Positions 22,129-33,760 are shown, counted from the first letter of the stretch. The stretch: DNA of 49,309 bases from Glomus cerebriforme (GCA_003550305.1 QKYT01000351.1:65933-115241), one strand, 5' to 3'. A program made the numbers and translations. Notes: a model not told the origin generated them from the letters alone.

Positions 22129-23141
22129 ATGGCTTATAATAAACTTAGAGTAGTCCTTCAGAAGGCATTTTCATCAAAGAAGCTTCAATTACCAAAGGAA
22201 CAGTTAGATAAAAGCAGATGAGTAGTCATTGCACTAGTTTGTATTGAAGTTTGCCCAATGTTGACTTGTGTGAATTGCAGTCTTCCTTTTCTGATTGCCT
22301 CAAACATATCCCTGAAACAATACAATTCTTTCATCAAAAGCAAAGAGATAAGCAGATACAAGCTTGATTACAAAAAGGGTACCATATATATAGTTGAAAT
22401 GGCTTTGCCTTAATATGAAGCAGTTATTGAGACAGTTGAATACTACTTCAGAGCCTTTTGTCCTGACGTGCCTACAGATGTTCCAATACAACTGCTCAGA
22501 CAGCCATGTAAGGAAAATTCTTTCTAGTTTACTTAATCTCTTAACTTTTATTATGTTCTAATATTTATCATTATTTTCAAAGTTCATGTTACACCAGATG
22601 GATCTCACAAAGTACTGAATCTTGCTGTTTATTCTCATCCTACTTTCATTTCAAACCCTTTTATTTCACATCCTAAACCTCTGCCTAGCAATACAGAGGT
22701 ACTTTTGATTTGTCATGTACAGTGAAACCTCTTTATAATCACCAAGTTGGTTATATAGTAAAAAAAATCCAAAAATGTGACTATATAGGAGTTGTGACTA
22801 TATAAAGGTTTTTTTATATAATCTTTATATAAGTTGGTTTTTTCAAAGGTGTAATTATATAGAGGATTTTTATATGATATGACTATATAGAGTATGACTA
22901 TATAAAGATCTGACTGTATTTTTCATAATACTAAATACTAATACTTATATGGTTGATAATATAGGAAAACTCTTATGTAAAAGTAATTCTTGAAGTAACT
23001 GTTACTCAAAGTTCCTTTAATTTAAAGGACAAATGTAAGCTTTGAAAAAAATAATTGTACATATGATCCATACTAGACATAAAGCTCTATGATGTATTAG
23101 CCACATGCGATACATTAGGATACAGAGAGTGGGCTATGAAG
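22129..23141 (+). pseudogene. Decayed gene of a Uma2-like (PD-(D/E)xK) dispersed family
   Basis: Exon-like pieces with correct GT-AG borders are 22129-22507, 22583-22698, 22975-23034 and 23085-23141, and phases fit where I checked them. Readable fragments are KSKEISRYKLDYKKGTIYIV, YEAVIETVEYYFRAFCPDVP, VLNLAVYSHPTFISNPFISH and YVKVILEVTVTQS. The block [PD]LAVYxHP...xEVxxTQS is that of a dispersed Rhizophagus family resembling Uma2-type PD-(D/E)xK endonucleases (from memory). In this copy the first catalytic Asp reads Asn (NLAVY), the Glu of ILEV is kept, and the first exon carries two stops (TGA after KSR, TAA after MALP). One intron hosts the MITE at 22720-22916. It is a non-functional copy. 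The nuclease assignment is inference. Confidence 0.6.
22720..22916. mobile_element. Pogo/Tc1-like MITE inside an intron
   Basis: It is flanked by TA on both sides (22718-22719 and 22917-22918). The left end CAGTGAAACCTCTTTATAATC is inverted at the right as GACTATATAAAGATCTGACTG (partial match, tip CAGT/ACTG exact). The interior repeats TGACTATATA words. Length is 197 bp. A diverged sister copy is at 864-1048. A short non-autonomous member of the TA-targeting Tc1/mariner/pogo group is the natural reading. Confidence 0.75.
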
Positions 23142-23170
23142 GTATATCTAATAATCTAATAAGAAAAAAT

Positions 23171-23467
23171 GTATTTGTAACATCCTGTTATATATCTTAT
23201 TTGTAACAATTTTTTTAATAATAAATTATTTTAAATATTTTATAAATAAGATTTTTACATGTAAAATTTAATTTGAAAAACTTTTACTTAATGTAACAAA
23301 GACAGTTTTATAGATAAATTTTTAAGTTATATGAAATTTTTTAAAAAAATTCTTGTTTTAATTACACAACTAATCTTTTATTATTTACATTATACCTGAT
23401 CTTAAATTTTAATTGGATAAAATTGAGGTTGTTACAAATAAGATATATAATATGATATTACAAATAT
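23171..23467. mobile_element. MITE-like element with long inverted ends
   Basis: The first 40 bp (GTATTTGTAACATCCTGTTA, TATATCTTATTTGTAACAA) reappear inverted at the right end (TTGTTACAAATAAGATATAT, AATATGATATTACAAATAT) with few mismatches. The interior is AT-rich and non-coding. A related word occurs near 4735-4770. Target duplication is not resolved. Confidence 0.65.
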
Positions 23468-24266
23468 ATTTTTTTTTTTTAAAACAAGTTAATCAAGTTT
23501 ATTATAATTAATGAAATTCTATAAAAAATACATAATTATAGTATGATAAATCACAAATATACCTTCTGTATAGGAAAGCATAACTTGTCGTATGAGAAGT
23601 AGATTTGTAAGGATGATCCTTATTGCTAAAGACCATCCTTACGCATTATTTAACTCCTTCTGATGATGTTACAAATAGATTTATCTATTTAATAATTCTA
23701 ATTATTATATTACTTTATATTTAAATTATTAAATATTAGGCCATACTTTGGCAATAAGGAATTACAAGATAAAAGATAAGATTGAATACTAAAAGAAAAA
23801 TTTCTTATTCTTTATTTCTTATGATGCTCAAAGTCTAGTTCTTTATATAATACTAGTATTTTGAAACTGTAGATAAAAAGAATAATCAGTTTCCTCCTGG
23901 CACAAATATCTGTAATACTGCAAATGATCTAAACTTCATAATTACTATTTCCATTTCTAATATATTTTATGATTTAGCAATTCTGGCAATTGGATATACA
24001 GAATCTCTCTTCCTATATTTCATAATGCTAATGTTACAATTAATCTATATTAAGTTCAGCAGATGGTTTTAATGAAACAGGCCAAATAAAATTATAGATT
24101 AATATCATTAATTATGTATGTGATCACTTGTAATATATTGAAAACAATTTGTCAATTTAAATGAATATTAAAAAAAACATTTTGTTTCTTGTATTATTAA
24201 AACTCTTTTTTAATACTATTACAAATAAAAAAACTTGCTATACTTGGTTAAAATACTGTTTGGTAC
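23468..24266. other. Intergenic sequence, nothing recognised
   Basis: AT-rich sequence with a small inverted word around 23600-23640 (GGATGATCCTTATTGC / GACCATCCTTACGC). No supportable gene. Confidence 0.4.
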
Positions 24267-24789
24267 TTAGGGGAGGACCAGAAATGACATCATTTTATTT
24301 TCAGAATTTCGGACCCCCCTCCCCTGTCATAAATCTATTTAAGGAAATTCATGTAACTTGATCATACTTGCGAATGCGTAATGGTAAAATTGATTCAAAT
24401 TTATTACTAATGATATATTAAACTCAGAACCATTAATTTATTAATAAAGATTAGAGACAAAATATAATAAAAATCAAAATTTCAAAAATTGATTTATTTC
24501 AAAATTAATATGTAAAAATATAAAATCTTCAAATATTATAAAAAATTGACTTAAAAAGTAAGATGATCTTGTTTCCAAGATTGCAAACTCTTTACTTTTT
24601 CACATTTATTACCCCTATTACCTTTCGCAACCTTATTCTTTTCATTATCTATTTGACTAATAGATTGATCTGTACAATTCGTGTTGTAATTTCCTACCAG
24701 AGTTATAAATTGCTCATCATCGTCTTACCCACTCAAAGATTGCCTATCACTTTTCTCTTGCATTTCATTCTCTCTTCTACCTGAAAATT

Positions 24790-26570
24790 GACCATCGTTT
24801 TTCTCTTGTATTAATCATACTTTTTTATTTGAATGCATATTGTTCATATGCTTTTTTAAAAATGCTTTTGTTGGGAAATATTTTTCATACTTTTGACATA
24901 TAAGTTCAATATACAATTTGTGTGATATGCTTGGATAATGTTCATCATAACCAGAAAGCTGATCATTGAAATATTCTAATGTATGTAATAGATTAAGAAA
25001 GTATTTATCTTACCCTTGTATAATAGGAGGAAGAAATCCATTACTTAGTGATAAAAGTTCAGAGGTATTGGGAGCTCGTGGTGGTTTGCAACAACTCCTA
25101 TCCTCACATTTGCACAAATTAAGCGAGTATTTACAAACTTGCGAATAGCGATCAACCCAGTCCTATGTTTCTTCTTCAATATTCGAAAATATAATATTAT
25201 CATGCCTTTCAACATATGTAGCTACGACTGGTTGATCATTGATATAATCACGATTCCAAAGCTCACAAAGATATTCGCCGGCATGTTTAAAGTTTTTTCA
25301 TCTGAGTTCTTTATCAATAACGGATGTTTGCCCATTCACGTTGTCAATATGCTTTCCATAATTAAAGGCATCCAACATAATACCTGCTAACTTGCCAGAT
25401 AATGATGCCATACTCCTTTTTACAGGATTATATATCAATTGTCCTGGCGCATATGTTTACATGGTGAGGTAATCTAGATCAAGTTCCTTAAAAATTAATA
25501 AATATTTCAAAATATTTGCAAGAAACTGAAAATTTTTATCTGGTTCACTATCGTTAATAAACACCAAATTGGTTTTACTGCTCCCTCATGATGCGTAAAT
25601 TTGTGATAAGATTCATTCTTTGTAATTAACATTAAATCTATCATATACATCTCACATAATGTACCCAAAAAATACTCTGAACAAATAAAAATTTGCATTT
25701 TGCCAGAACGTAAAGACTTGTTTGTATTACTAGGATTAATTAACAACGTCAGAAAATTGTGATCTGGGACAGATACAGATTCGTTTGATGTCTGTATAGT
25801 CTTAAACGTTCTTCTAACTGCAACAATACCTAATGGAACCTAATAATAATATATTTTAAAAAATAATTAATTAAAAAAAAAAGAATAAAAAAAGTAATTG
25901 ACCTTAGGTCCTTAGCTTTATCGTCTTGTGAAATCAGGATGACATCTTGCAAAAAGACCGAGACGAATAATTTTACATCTTTTACTGATGCTAAACAATA
26001 ATGCTCATCCACATGTTCACTCATTTCATTTCTTCCAACAGCTGCCAGTCGTATTTGTACAGGATGATGATGTCGATTAGCTTCTACTGTTCCTGGATGA
26101 CGAGGTTGAATATAATTTTTCACTGTAGACTTTGACATATAAATATCATAATCTTCCTCCATTTTTTCATGAAGATGCTTAATTGTGCGTACTTTGATTA
26201 CTTCTTTGCGTCATTTGGGATCTGCAGCACCAAACTCAATGCTGCTATGCATTTTTTTCAGAAGATCGGGATTATTTATTAAATATGATGGATGACCTGG
26301 AGCATCGTATATTTCTACAATATTCTTCTTATCTAATTTTTGTCGCTTCTTTTCTCGAGCTTGATTTTGAGCTATTGCATTACCTTTTAGCTTTTTAATT
26401 TTACTTTTCTCTACCATTATAGTCCCTTCAAGTTTTTTGATTTTTGCGGAAATTTGTGTACTAAGTGCTAATAATGTGGCTGTTTGTAGTAAGTTATTAT
26501 ATTTATATAACTCAGTCTTTGCTTGATTAATAATATCATCTGACCTTTTTTGAGCCACTGCATTAATTGA
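24790..26570 (-). pseudogene. Decayed DDE-like gene of a dispersed Rhizophagus-type family
   Basis: On the minus strand, homology runs through several frames. There is an N-terminal coiled coil (MAQKRSDDIINQAKTEL at 26558), then SSIEFGAADPK, VIKVRTIKHLHEKMEEDYDI, YIQPRHPGTVEANRHHHPVQ, VDEHYCLASVKDVKLFVSVF and VILISQDDKAKVPLGI. These are followed by LDLDYLTM, TYAPGQLIYNPVKRSMASLS and a Cys/His end (CQKYEKYFPTKAFLKKHMNN). I know this as a high-copy family of Rhizophagus proteins. SQDDKA, a later Asp and NPVERS would suit a DDE triad. Here the Glu is Lys (NPVKRS) and frames are broken by stops and shifts at about 25550-25560, 25830 and 26210, so the copy is dead. The element ends at 24270 and 27214 argue that the family is a DNA transposon. 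Confidence 0.75.
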
Positions 26571-27024
26571 GAATTAAGTATCATTATGAATATTGAAAGG
26601 ATTAGGCGATGTTAGAGGTAATATTGAAGGTTCAACTATAGTCTTTTTTCGTGAAAAATTGAAAGGGGAAGATTGAATAGGAATCTTTAATAGTTCAGAA
26701 ATAAGACTATAAATATCATTCTTATTTTTAGTTCAGATTTCTCGCCAACTGCTTTGTGCTTATTGCTGGAGCTCCCTCTTGCTTGGTGAAGTATTTTGAC
26801 TTTTTACCATTTCAGAAAATGCAAAAGTATTCACATATTGTTCATAAAGGTTTTATGGCTTTGAAACAAGAAAATTCTTAGAATATTTTTGTTCTCAAAA
26901 ATAGGTTTATTTCATTATAGAAAAAAAAGGATAGGAAAACAAATATGGTCAAAATAAAATGGATGAAAATTTTTTTTTTGCGAAATTCGAAGTTCATAAA
27001 TTAAAAAGGCACAGTATGTGAATG

Positions 27025-27180
27025 CTTAAAATAAAATTTTGTGTAATGTCATCATGCGATGACCCCCCTCATGATACACCTAAAATAAAATTTTGTGTAA
27101 TGTCATCATGCGATGACCCCCCTCATGATACGCCTAAAATGGGATTTGTATAACATTATTGCGTGATGACCCCCCTCCCC
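27025..27180. repeat. 54-bp tandem repeat, nearly 3 copies
   Basis: The anchor AAAATAAAATTTTG starts at 27028 and 27082, and AAAATGGGATTTG at 27136, an exact 54-bp period. Each unit contains TCATCATGCGATGACCCCCC. The array lies just inside the right inverted end of the TTA-flanked element and ends with further C-rich sequence. It may be a subterminal binding array of that element. Confidence 0.85.
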
Positions 27181-27429
27181 CCTCTATGAAATGACATCAT
27201 TTTTGGCCCTTCCCTTAATTTTTTTATTACAAGCCAGATATAGGCGAATTATTTTTCATTAATAAGCGAACACAAAATTTATATTTAAGAATACATATAC
27301 ATACTACATGCATATATTAAAATAAAATTTTTATTATATTTTTGTAAAGTAATATATAAAAATAGCCAACCGGTTAAGTAAAAATGAAACAAATAAAAAA
27401 TATTTGAGTAGATTATATTTAAAAGAAGA

Positions 27430-28030
27430 AATTACACTGGCTTCTAAATCAAATATAGCAGTTTCTTCTTACTATTTCATATTATTAACTACATTAAATT
27501 TACTATCTAACCATAAACTAATATCATTTAAAGTACTAATGTACCCATTCTTCTACTTGATATTTCTCTTATAAAACTCTTGAATTGTAATTTTTTTAAT
27601 ATTTTCATCTAATCCATGAATATTTATTGCTACACATATTTCTTTTAAGTTAAAATTTTTTTTTGCTTTAATTTTATTAAAAATTTCCTTGAATTAAGTC
27701 CAAATAGTTAAGCTAATACCCTTGAATATTATTGGACTCGAGCTAAATGAACTTCTGAATGATGCTTCAAAATAGTTTGATATACTTTGTTAGTCAGTTT
27801 CAACTGGCTGATTTCTTTTAGCAATTGCATAATATTAAATTAATCTATTTTGAAGAGTATCGATAGAAGTATTAACTGAGGCAAAATTATTATGGCAGAC
27901 TTCTTTGATATTATTAACTATTGATAAAATTCTTTGTATTTCAAAGGCATAGTCAATTAATTTTTTTAATTTCTGTAGTAAGTTTACCATTAAGTTCATT
28001 ATTGATTCTTCTGAACTCCACAGTAAAAAT
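27430..28030 (-). pseudogene. Decayed coding relic, unknown family
   Basis: One minus-strand frame is coding-like over about 200 codons with only a handful of stops. Fragments are LLQKLKKLIDYAFEIQRILS, EVCHNNFASVNTSIDTLQNR, SNYFEASFRSSFSSSPIIFK and FNLKEICVAINIHGLDENIK. The stops fit lost Gln or Trp codons. It lies just beyond the probable left end of the hAT-2 region. I do not recognise the family. Confidence 0.5.
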
Positions 28031-28056
28031 AGAATTAATTTCAGAAAGTAATAGAC

Positions 28057-28330
28057 TAGTAGTCTAATCCAAATATCTGTTTATCTGCCGATGGATAATC
28101 TGTGGATTTTATTACAGATACGGATTGTATTCATGAAAAATCCAGATAAATCTGGGTAAATCTGTGCAAATAAATTCAGTTTTGTGGATAATTCAAATAC
28201 AGATTTATTCAGATAATAATATAATAAAGCAGATAGTAACAGATAAAAAATTTATTATTTACTATTTATTTATATATAATTTTATTATATTGCATTTATT
28301 TATAGGTCTGCATTTATATTAGTAAAAAAA
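28057..28330. repeat. Possible terminal region of the hAT-2 element
   Basis: Starts TAGTAGTCTAATCCAAATAT and is followed by many GGATNNATCTG/CAGATAAATCTG words, a composition typical of hAT subterminal regions in this window (compare 40440-40600 and 41880-42050). A partly similar inverted word ends near 37090. No 8-bp duplication was found, so the boundary is uncertain. Confidence 0.35.
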
Positions 28331-28429
28331 AAAAGTTTTCACATTTTCTAAACTATTATAATGATGAGAAAAAGTTACTAAATTTAGTTAGTACACTCAA
28401 ATCAAATCAAAACTATAATGTTTAATCTA

Positions 28430-29090
28430 ATATTTTAATAGAAAAACTTTCCTAACTAAATGCCAATTCTTTTTACAAAAAACTAATTTTTGAATGTATT
28501 TGATGCTAATTGTGTTTTTTTTATTGTCATTACATTACCAGCTTTGCTAAAGAACCTTTCGCTTAAGGGTAAATGGCCAAATACTTTTTGCTAATTTTGA
28601 TAATACTGGAAATCAAGTCTGATTAATTTTTCACCATAATAAAGAATGATTATCATGATGAATCTTAAGCAAAGCCAAATAACTAGTTATCTCGTCAATA
28701 TGAATAGTATTATTTTGAAATATTCTTACCAGTAACAAATTTGATGAAACTGGTTATAATCTAGCTTCTTAATCTTCATCAGTTAAGTCTTTTATATTTT
28801 GATAAGCTTCATTTAATTGCTTTTGAGTTTTAATATGTAATGAATCAGAAGCAAATTCAAGTTCTTTAAATCTTGAATTCAGCAAAATAGCCAACATCCC
28901 ATACTCTTGTAAAATATTTCAATAATGGTTGATTGATTGATGTAATACTGCTTTAATGTGATTTTAAGATTAGTGCAGTTTTGTGATGTATTAATAATAA
29001 TTTTTCTTTATTTAGGTCTTTCAGTAATACAGTAGACGAAAAAAGTCTTCAGAATAATTTTTCCAGTCAGTATTTATCTAATCAATGACT
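28430..29090 (-). pseudogene. hAT transposase, C-terminal third (hAT-2)
   Basis: Minus-strand fragments in order are HIKAVLHQSINHYW, ILQEYGMLAILLNSRFKELE, LHIKTQKQLNEAYQNIKDLT, FPVLSKLAKKYLAIYP and ERFFSKAGNVMTIKKTQL. This is the HYW.../LLDPRFK block and the dimerisation region (FPxLAxLAxxYLAI...SERxFSxAG) at the C-terminus of hAT transposases. It is broken by stops and shifts. It lacks the N-terminal part, which is plausibly the one found at 34267-36838 on the same strand, with the hAT-1 element between them. Confidence 0.75.
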
Positions 29091-29162
29091 TATAATCTAT
29101 TAAAACAATATAAAATTTATATAGAAATGGTTTGAAAAATATTTTTGTCTTAATACACAATG

Positions 29163-29187
29163 TAGGGTTAGGGTTAGGGTTAGGGTT
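29163..29187. repeat. Interstitial telomere-type repeat (TTAGGG)4
   Basis: TAGGGT occurs four times in a row, followed by a further T. TTAGGG is the telomere repeat of most fungi. The tract sits 268 bp outside the left end of the hAT-1 element, in the middle of transposon remnants, far from a visible chromosome end. Confidence 0.9.
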
Positions 29188-30084
29188 GGTTTTTCTTAAT
29201 AAAATTTTGTGTTATAATACTTTAAATTCAATCAATTAAAAATTTCATGATTTTTTAAGTTTTTTGAAATTTAGCTTTATTTTTATTATTAATATTATAT
29301 GAAAATTTTATCAGGTATACTTTATGATCCAACAAATAAAATAAAAAAAAATTATTAAATTTGGTTGGATATTTACCATAGAACTGCTTTTTAAAGTTAC
29401 TCAATTAGTCAAAAATTGGCTACGTATTTTTTTCAAATAATTTTTTGGGCTAGATAGAGGTTAGAACTGAATATACCAAATCAGTTTTGGACCCAGTTTT
29501 AACTGGGTTTTTCATAATTCAGATCAACTGATTTCAGATTATGAAAACTGGTTTGCATTTAAACCGGATGCAACCGGGTGCCCGAATCGAATACTTTTAA
29601 ATATTTAAAAATTTTACTTCAAATTTTTAATTTAATAAAATATAGAGTTTTATTTTTAATTTATATTATTTATTGTTAACTTTAATTATATTGTTATATA
29701 TATAGAGCTTTATTTTTAATTACATATATTATATTAGTTTAGTTATTTTCTTAATTAAATTAGATATATCTGATATTGATAGTTAGTGGAACGGAAGGAT
29801 GGAAAAATCAAGTATTTTATTTTTATATCATTAAATTCCATTAAATTATCTGATCGACAACCATTAAATAATCCAGCCGAAAACGTTTATTTAGATATCA
29901 AGAAAATAATGATACAAACTTTTATTAATCATATATAAAAAACTAAAAATTAAACTGAATTTGAATTTTTATTAAAAAATACTAAAAAAATAAAATAAAT
30001 CTTTACAAAAAAGAACTAAAAACTAAAAAAATTAAATTTTTGCTAAAATTTAACAAAAACTAAAACTAATCTTAATCTAACGAA

Positions 30085-32500
30085 GGAAATATATTAAAAT
30101 TCTCACTATTCCTCTTTAAAAATAACATTTTATTTACCAATTCAGGAGAGAGTCAGGTTCGTCTAGCAGAAATATGATTACCTGTATCTGAAAATAATCT
30201 CTCACTCAGAACTGATGTTGCAGAGATGGATAGATACTTTCTTGCAATTTGAGCTAAAATTGGTAAAGTAGTCTTATTAACCGACTACCATTTTAATGGA
30301 TCATCTTTCAATCTGATTTATTTTTGCTGCAAATAAAGCATCAATTCATCTTCATCTTCAACTTCTATTTCTTGTGCATTATCTTTTAATGCTTTGAAAA
30401 TACCATCATCATCATTATCTGAAAAAATAGTACTAATAATACTATTTCTAGGCAAGTCTTTCTTTGCATCATTATATAATTCTTAAACTAACTTTTTTGC
30501 TTCATCTTTACCATCACCATTACACCAATCAAATGTTTTAAAATGAGGATCCAGAAATTTTGCAATAAGTATAATGTCAGATGGGGCTGACCAAAGTTCA
30601 TCTAAAGATAGGAAAATGGCTGCACGAACTTTTTGCAATAAACCTTTAGTATCCACTAGTTGCAAATATTCTACAGTGTTTATGTCATCCAAATTTGGTT
30701 GAATTGAGCGAGATTTGAAAATTTCATGCTTTCTATGAATACGAACTTGATCACAATCTCGAACTTGTGTATTACCATAACTTTGTTGCCAAAATTGGCG
30801 ATGTGAATATTGCTAATGCTACCTTTATCCACCTGATAGAATATATTCATCATCACTAGCCATATCAGAATCCTCAGTGTCATCTTTATCACCATTAGAA
30901 NCATAGATTAAGTTAAGATAAGTATCGAAAGATTCATTTTCTTCTTCCTTTGGAGCAAAATTATTTTTGAGTATATGCATATATGAAGCAACAAGATTTA
31001 TCATTGGATACATTACACCACTAATTTTGCGTGTTATGGTTTCAAATGGCTCTAATGTGGCAACCATTTGTCAAAGAAATCTAATATTAAAAAAAAGTAC
31101 ATAAGTTAAAAAAATTATCTAATTTATTGTAAAAAATAATAATAACTTACTTACAACTTCTCATCTGGACTTAAACATAATCATTCTAACTTTTCACCTT
31201 CTTTTTGTGATGTTTGATCAGATTTTGAAATTAAATTTAAAGATACATTTATCATGAAATTGTGCAATTCAAGAACTCGCTTTCATACATGATAAGTGAA
31301 ATTCCACTGTGTTTTAACATCAGTCAAAATATCAAGTGGATTCACATATTTATTTTCAGATAATTTATTTATTTCAAAATTTTGTTGTGTTGCATAAAGT
31401 CTTTCTACTTGCTTAGATAAGTGAAAAAAAGTTTGCAAGCTTTTGATTTGACAATGAAATGATCTACATTGCTTTAAATCTTCCAATACTAAAAGTTGTA
31501 AAATATGTACAACACATGGTTGGCGTTGAATTTGATCAATATAATTTTCGCTTAATAAACAAACTGCTTTTACCATATTTGTACCATTATCAGTTGCCAC
31601 AGTAAAAGCTGTTGAAGTCAAATGCCAATCTTCTAATACTCGAAATAATTCATCAGCAATAACTTCACCAGTATGAGGATAAGGGAGATGATTACATGTT
31701 AATAATGCTTNTTTAAATTCAAAATCTGAAGTTAACCATNTAGCAGTTATACCAAGATAGCCATNCCGAGATTTTGCAGTCCAAAGGTCAGTTGTTAAGT
31801 GTACTGTTATCATTGTGCCTCTTAATAAGGTTTGCAGCTGCTCTTTGCTTCACATAAATGTTGAGTGAAAAATTTCCTTCATAGTTTTTTCACAAGGGAT
31901 TCCTCATATGTTAATAAAAGATCCTGAAATTGATAATTTTGAAGAATATACAAAGGTTGAACATTTTTGATAATAAAAATAGCAACTTTTTGGGTAATTA
32001 ATTTTTGTTGTTTAGGAGAGCATAGTGAAGAATTATCTCTGTAATTTGATCATCAACATGTGGCTATTGGATAATTAAATAAGAATTCAATTAATATTTT
32101 ATATATAACATGCATATATGCATATTAAATCAAAAAAAATATAGTCTAATCTCTTCCTAACAAATTAATTAAAAAATTAAAAAATACTTCTTCTTGTTCA
32201 TCCAGAAATCCTAAATAATTATTCTTGATTATATTATGTTTATCTCTCAAATGTACTATAAGATTAGTTGTATTTTTACCTCTTTGATTATAGCTATAAT
32301 CAGTTTTATTTATTCCCATAAAATTTCTTTCATAAACTTTACAATAGCAAATATTAGGATCATCTTCTTTTACATGAAAAAAAAATCTTGTATGGCTGCG
32401 GTTACTTCAGAAAGCTGGAGTAAAGAGAGATTGATATTGGTTTGCATTTGTGGAACCACTTCTTGTAGAAGTAGTTGAGTTAGTAATAGTTTCTGTTTCA
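30085..32500 (-). pseudogene. hAT transposase of hAT-1, decayed
   Basis: Read from 32500 downward, it starts with a Ser/Thr/Asn-rich N-terminus and a BED-type zinc finger (CYCKVYERNF...TTNLIVHLRDKH). Then come IIKNVQPLYILQNYQFQDLL and the catalytic segment MITVHLTTDLWTAKSR (31813), followed by FTVATDNGTNMVKAVC and QRQPCVVHILQLLVLEDLK. Next are LEPFETITRKISGVMYPMIN (about 31050), KFLDPHFKTFDW (about 30550) and the C-terminal dimerisation block with ILAQIARKYLSISATSVLSE (about 30250-30180). The order and motifs are those of hAT transposases with BED fingers. Stops, frame changes and N bases occur throughout; the stop after DPLKW fits TGG to TAG. The gene is inactive. Confidence 0.88.
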
Positions 32501-33099
32501 GAATCAAATAGTATTGGAAAGCATAAAAATAATAAGTTTTTCATGTTCAAAAATGCTTAAATTCTTAAGTTTTTTTAATTCTAAAATGCGTGCAAAAACA
32601 ATGTAAAAATGACTNCGTCAATTTAGAANCAAANTTTATTTGTTNATTTTTTTACTATTAGACTATTAGATTAAAATGTATAATTGTATTAACCTTATTT
32701 CGTAAGACGTAAATCATTAAGTACGCTATGATCTTGATTTTTTTTGTAATGAAACAACTAAATATGAGAAACTGCCTAAAATAGTTGATAAATATCAAAA
32801 TTTTCTCACTCCTTTTAACTTTTATTCTTTTTTTCCTTTTTGTTGAAATGGATGAGCCTTCTCGATCACCAGAAATATGATTACAAAGACACAAAGACTG
32901 AATCATTATTACCAAAGAAATCAAGAACATGTTTATTAGTATTAAATACCATAATAGTTGCAGCCAAATCAGAAGGTTGTAATATATTGTAATTTTTTGC
33001 CTTAATTTTCTAATTGGTTGTAATTGATATAATATTTATAATTGACATAACATCCAAAAATGATTTTCTTCAAATATAAATAGAGTTAGAATTTATGAT

Positions 33100-33760
33100 T
33101 CTTTTTTTTTTCTTTTTTTTTTATTAATGCACAGAATGTTAGTAACATTCCTTTTATTTTATTTTTTTTTATAGAGAGCCAGTGAGAAAATTTTTTTATT
33201 TCTGGAACATTAGTAGACATTACTAACATTTCTTTTTTTTGTAGAGACTCACTGAAATGCTTAGAAATGATCTTTGAAAGTTAATATAGGTGGGGGTGGT
33301 CTTATGATGTTTTTATTTAATTCTAGAACTTTACAAATGTTCTTTTTTTATTTATTTATTTATTTTTTTTTAGGGATTCAGATTGTTTGAAATATTGGGC
33401 TCCTTGGAGGTAAAATGGAGAGAAGGGAATTAAATATACTATTTTACAGAAAAGAAATTAATCATTTTCTTTTTTTTTTATAGGGTACCTTTCTGAGATG
33501 ATGAATTCCTTTAGGTAAATAGAAGAGTTAAAGGTGTATGGATTTTTTTTTTTTTATTAATGACTTAAAGAAAGGAACCTAATTTTTCTTTTTATTTTTT
33601 TTTAGGAGTATGGACTACTTGAGCTCCTTAGAAATAAATGGAAGGGAGAAGGAAGGGTTTATTAAATCTTAAAGAAAAGAAACAAATTGGTTCTTTTTTT
33701 TATTTTTTTCTTAGGAACACAGATTTTTGATAGTTATGATAATTTTTTTTTATTTTTTTA
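33100..33760. repeat. Diverged tandem array with exon-like units inside hAT-1
   Basis: On the plus strand, six T-tracts ending in TAG (near 33174, 33243, 33373, 33482, 33605 and 33713) are each followed by a short unique block. In the best units the block ends before a GTAAA word (TCCTTGGAG/GTAAAA, TCCTTTAG/GTAAAT). Spacing is mostly 108-130 bp. The block GAGTATGGACTACTTGAGCT plus CCTTAG matches the unit of the array at 40620-41840 read on its minus strand. This is the same repeat design in a second hAT element, more diverged. Confidence 0.6.

Larger units (their letters stand above)
24270..27214. mobile_element. TIR DNA transposon flanked by TTA
   Basis: The left end GGGGAGGACCAGAAATGACA is inverted at the right end, which reads GGGAAGGGCCAAAAATGATG from 27214 inward; 21 of the first 26 positions agree. 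TTA precedes (24267-24269) and follows (27215-27217) the element. A 3-bp TTA duplication with G-rich ends is the pattern of PIF/Harbinger-type elements, but the protein does not let me confirm that superfamily. The element carries one decayed minus-strand gene and, next to the right end, a 54-bp tandem repeat. Total length is 2945 bp. Confidence 0.62.
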
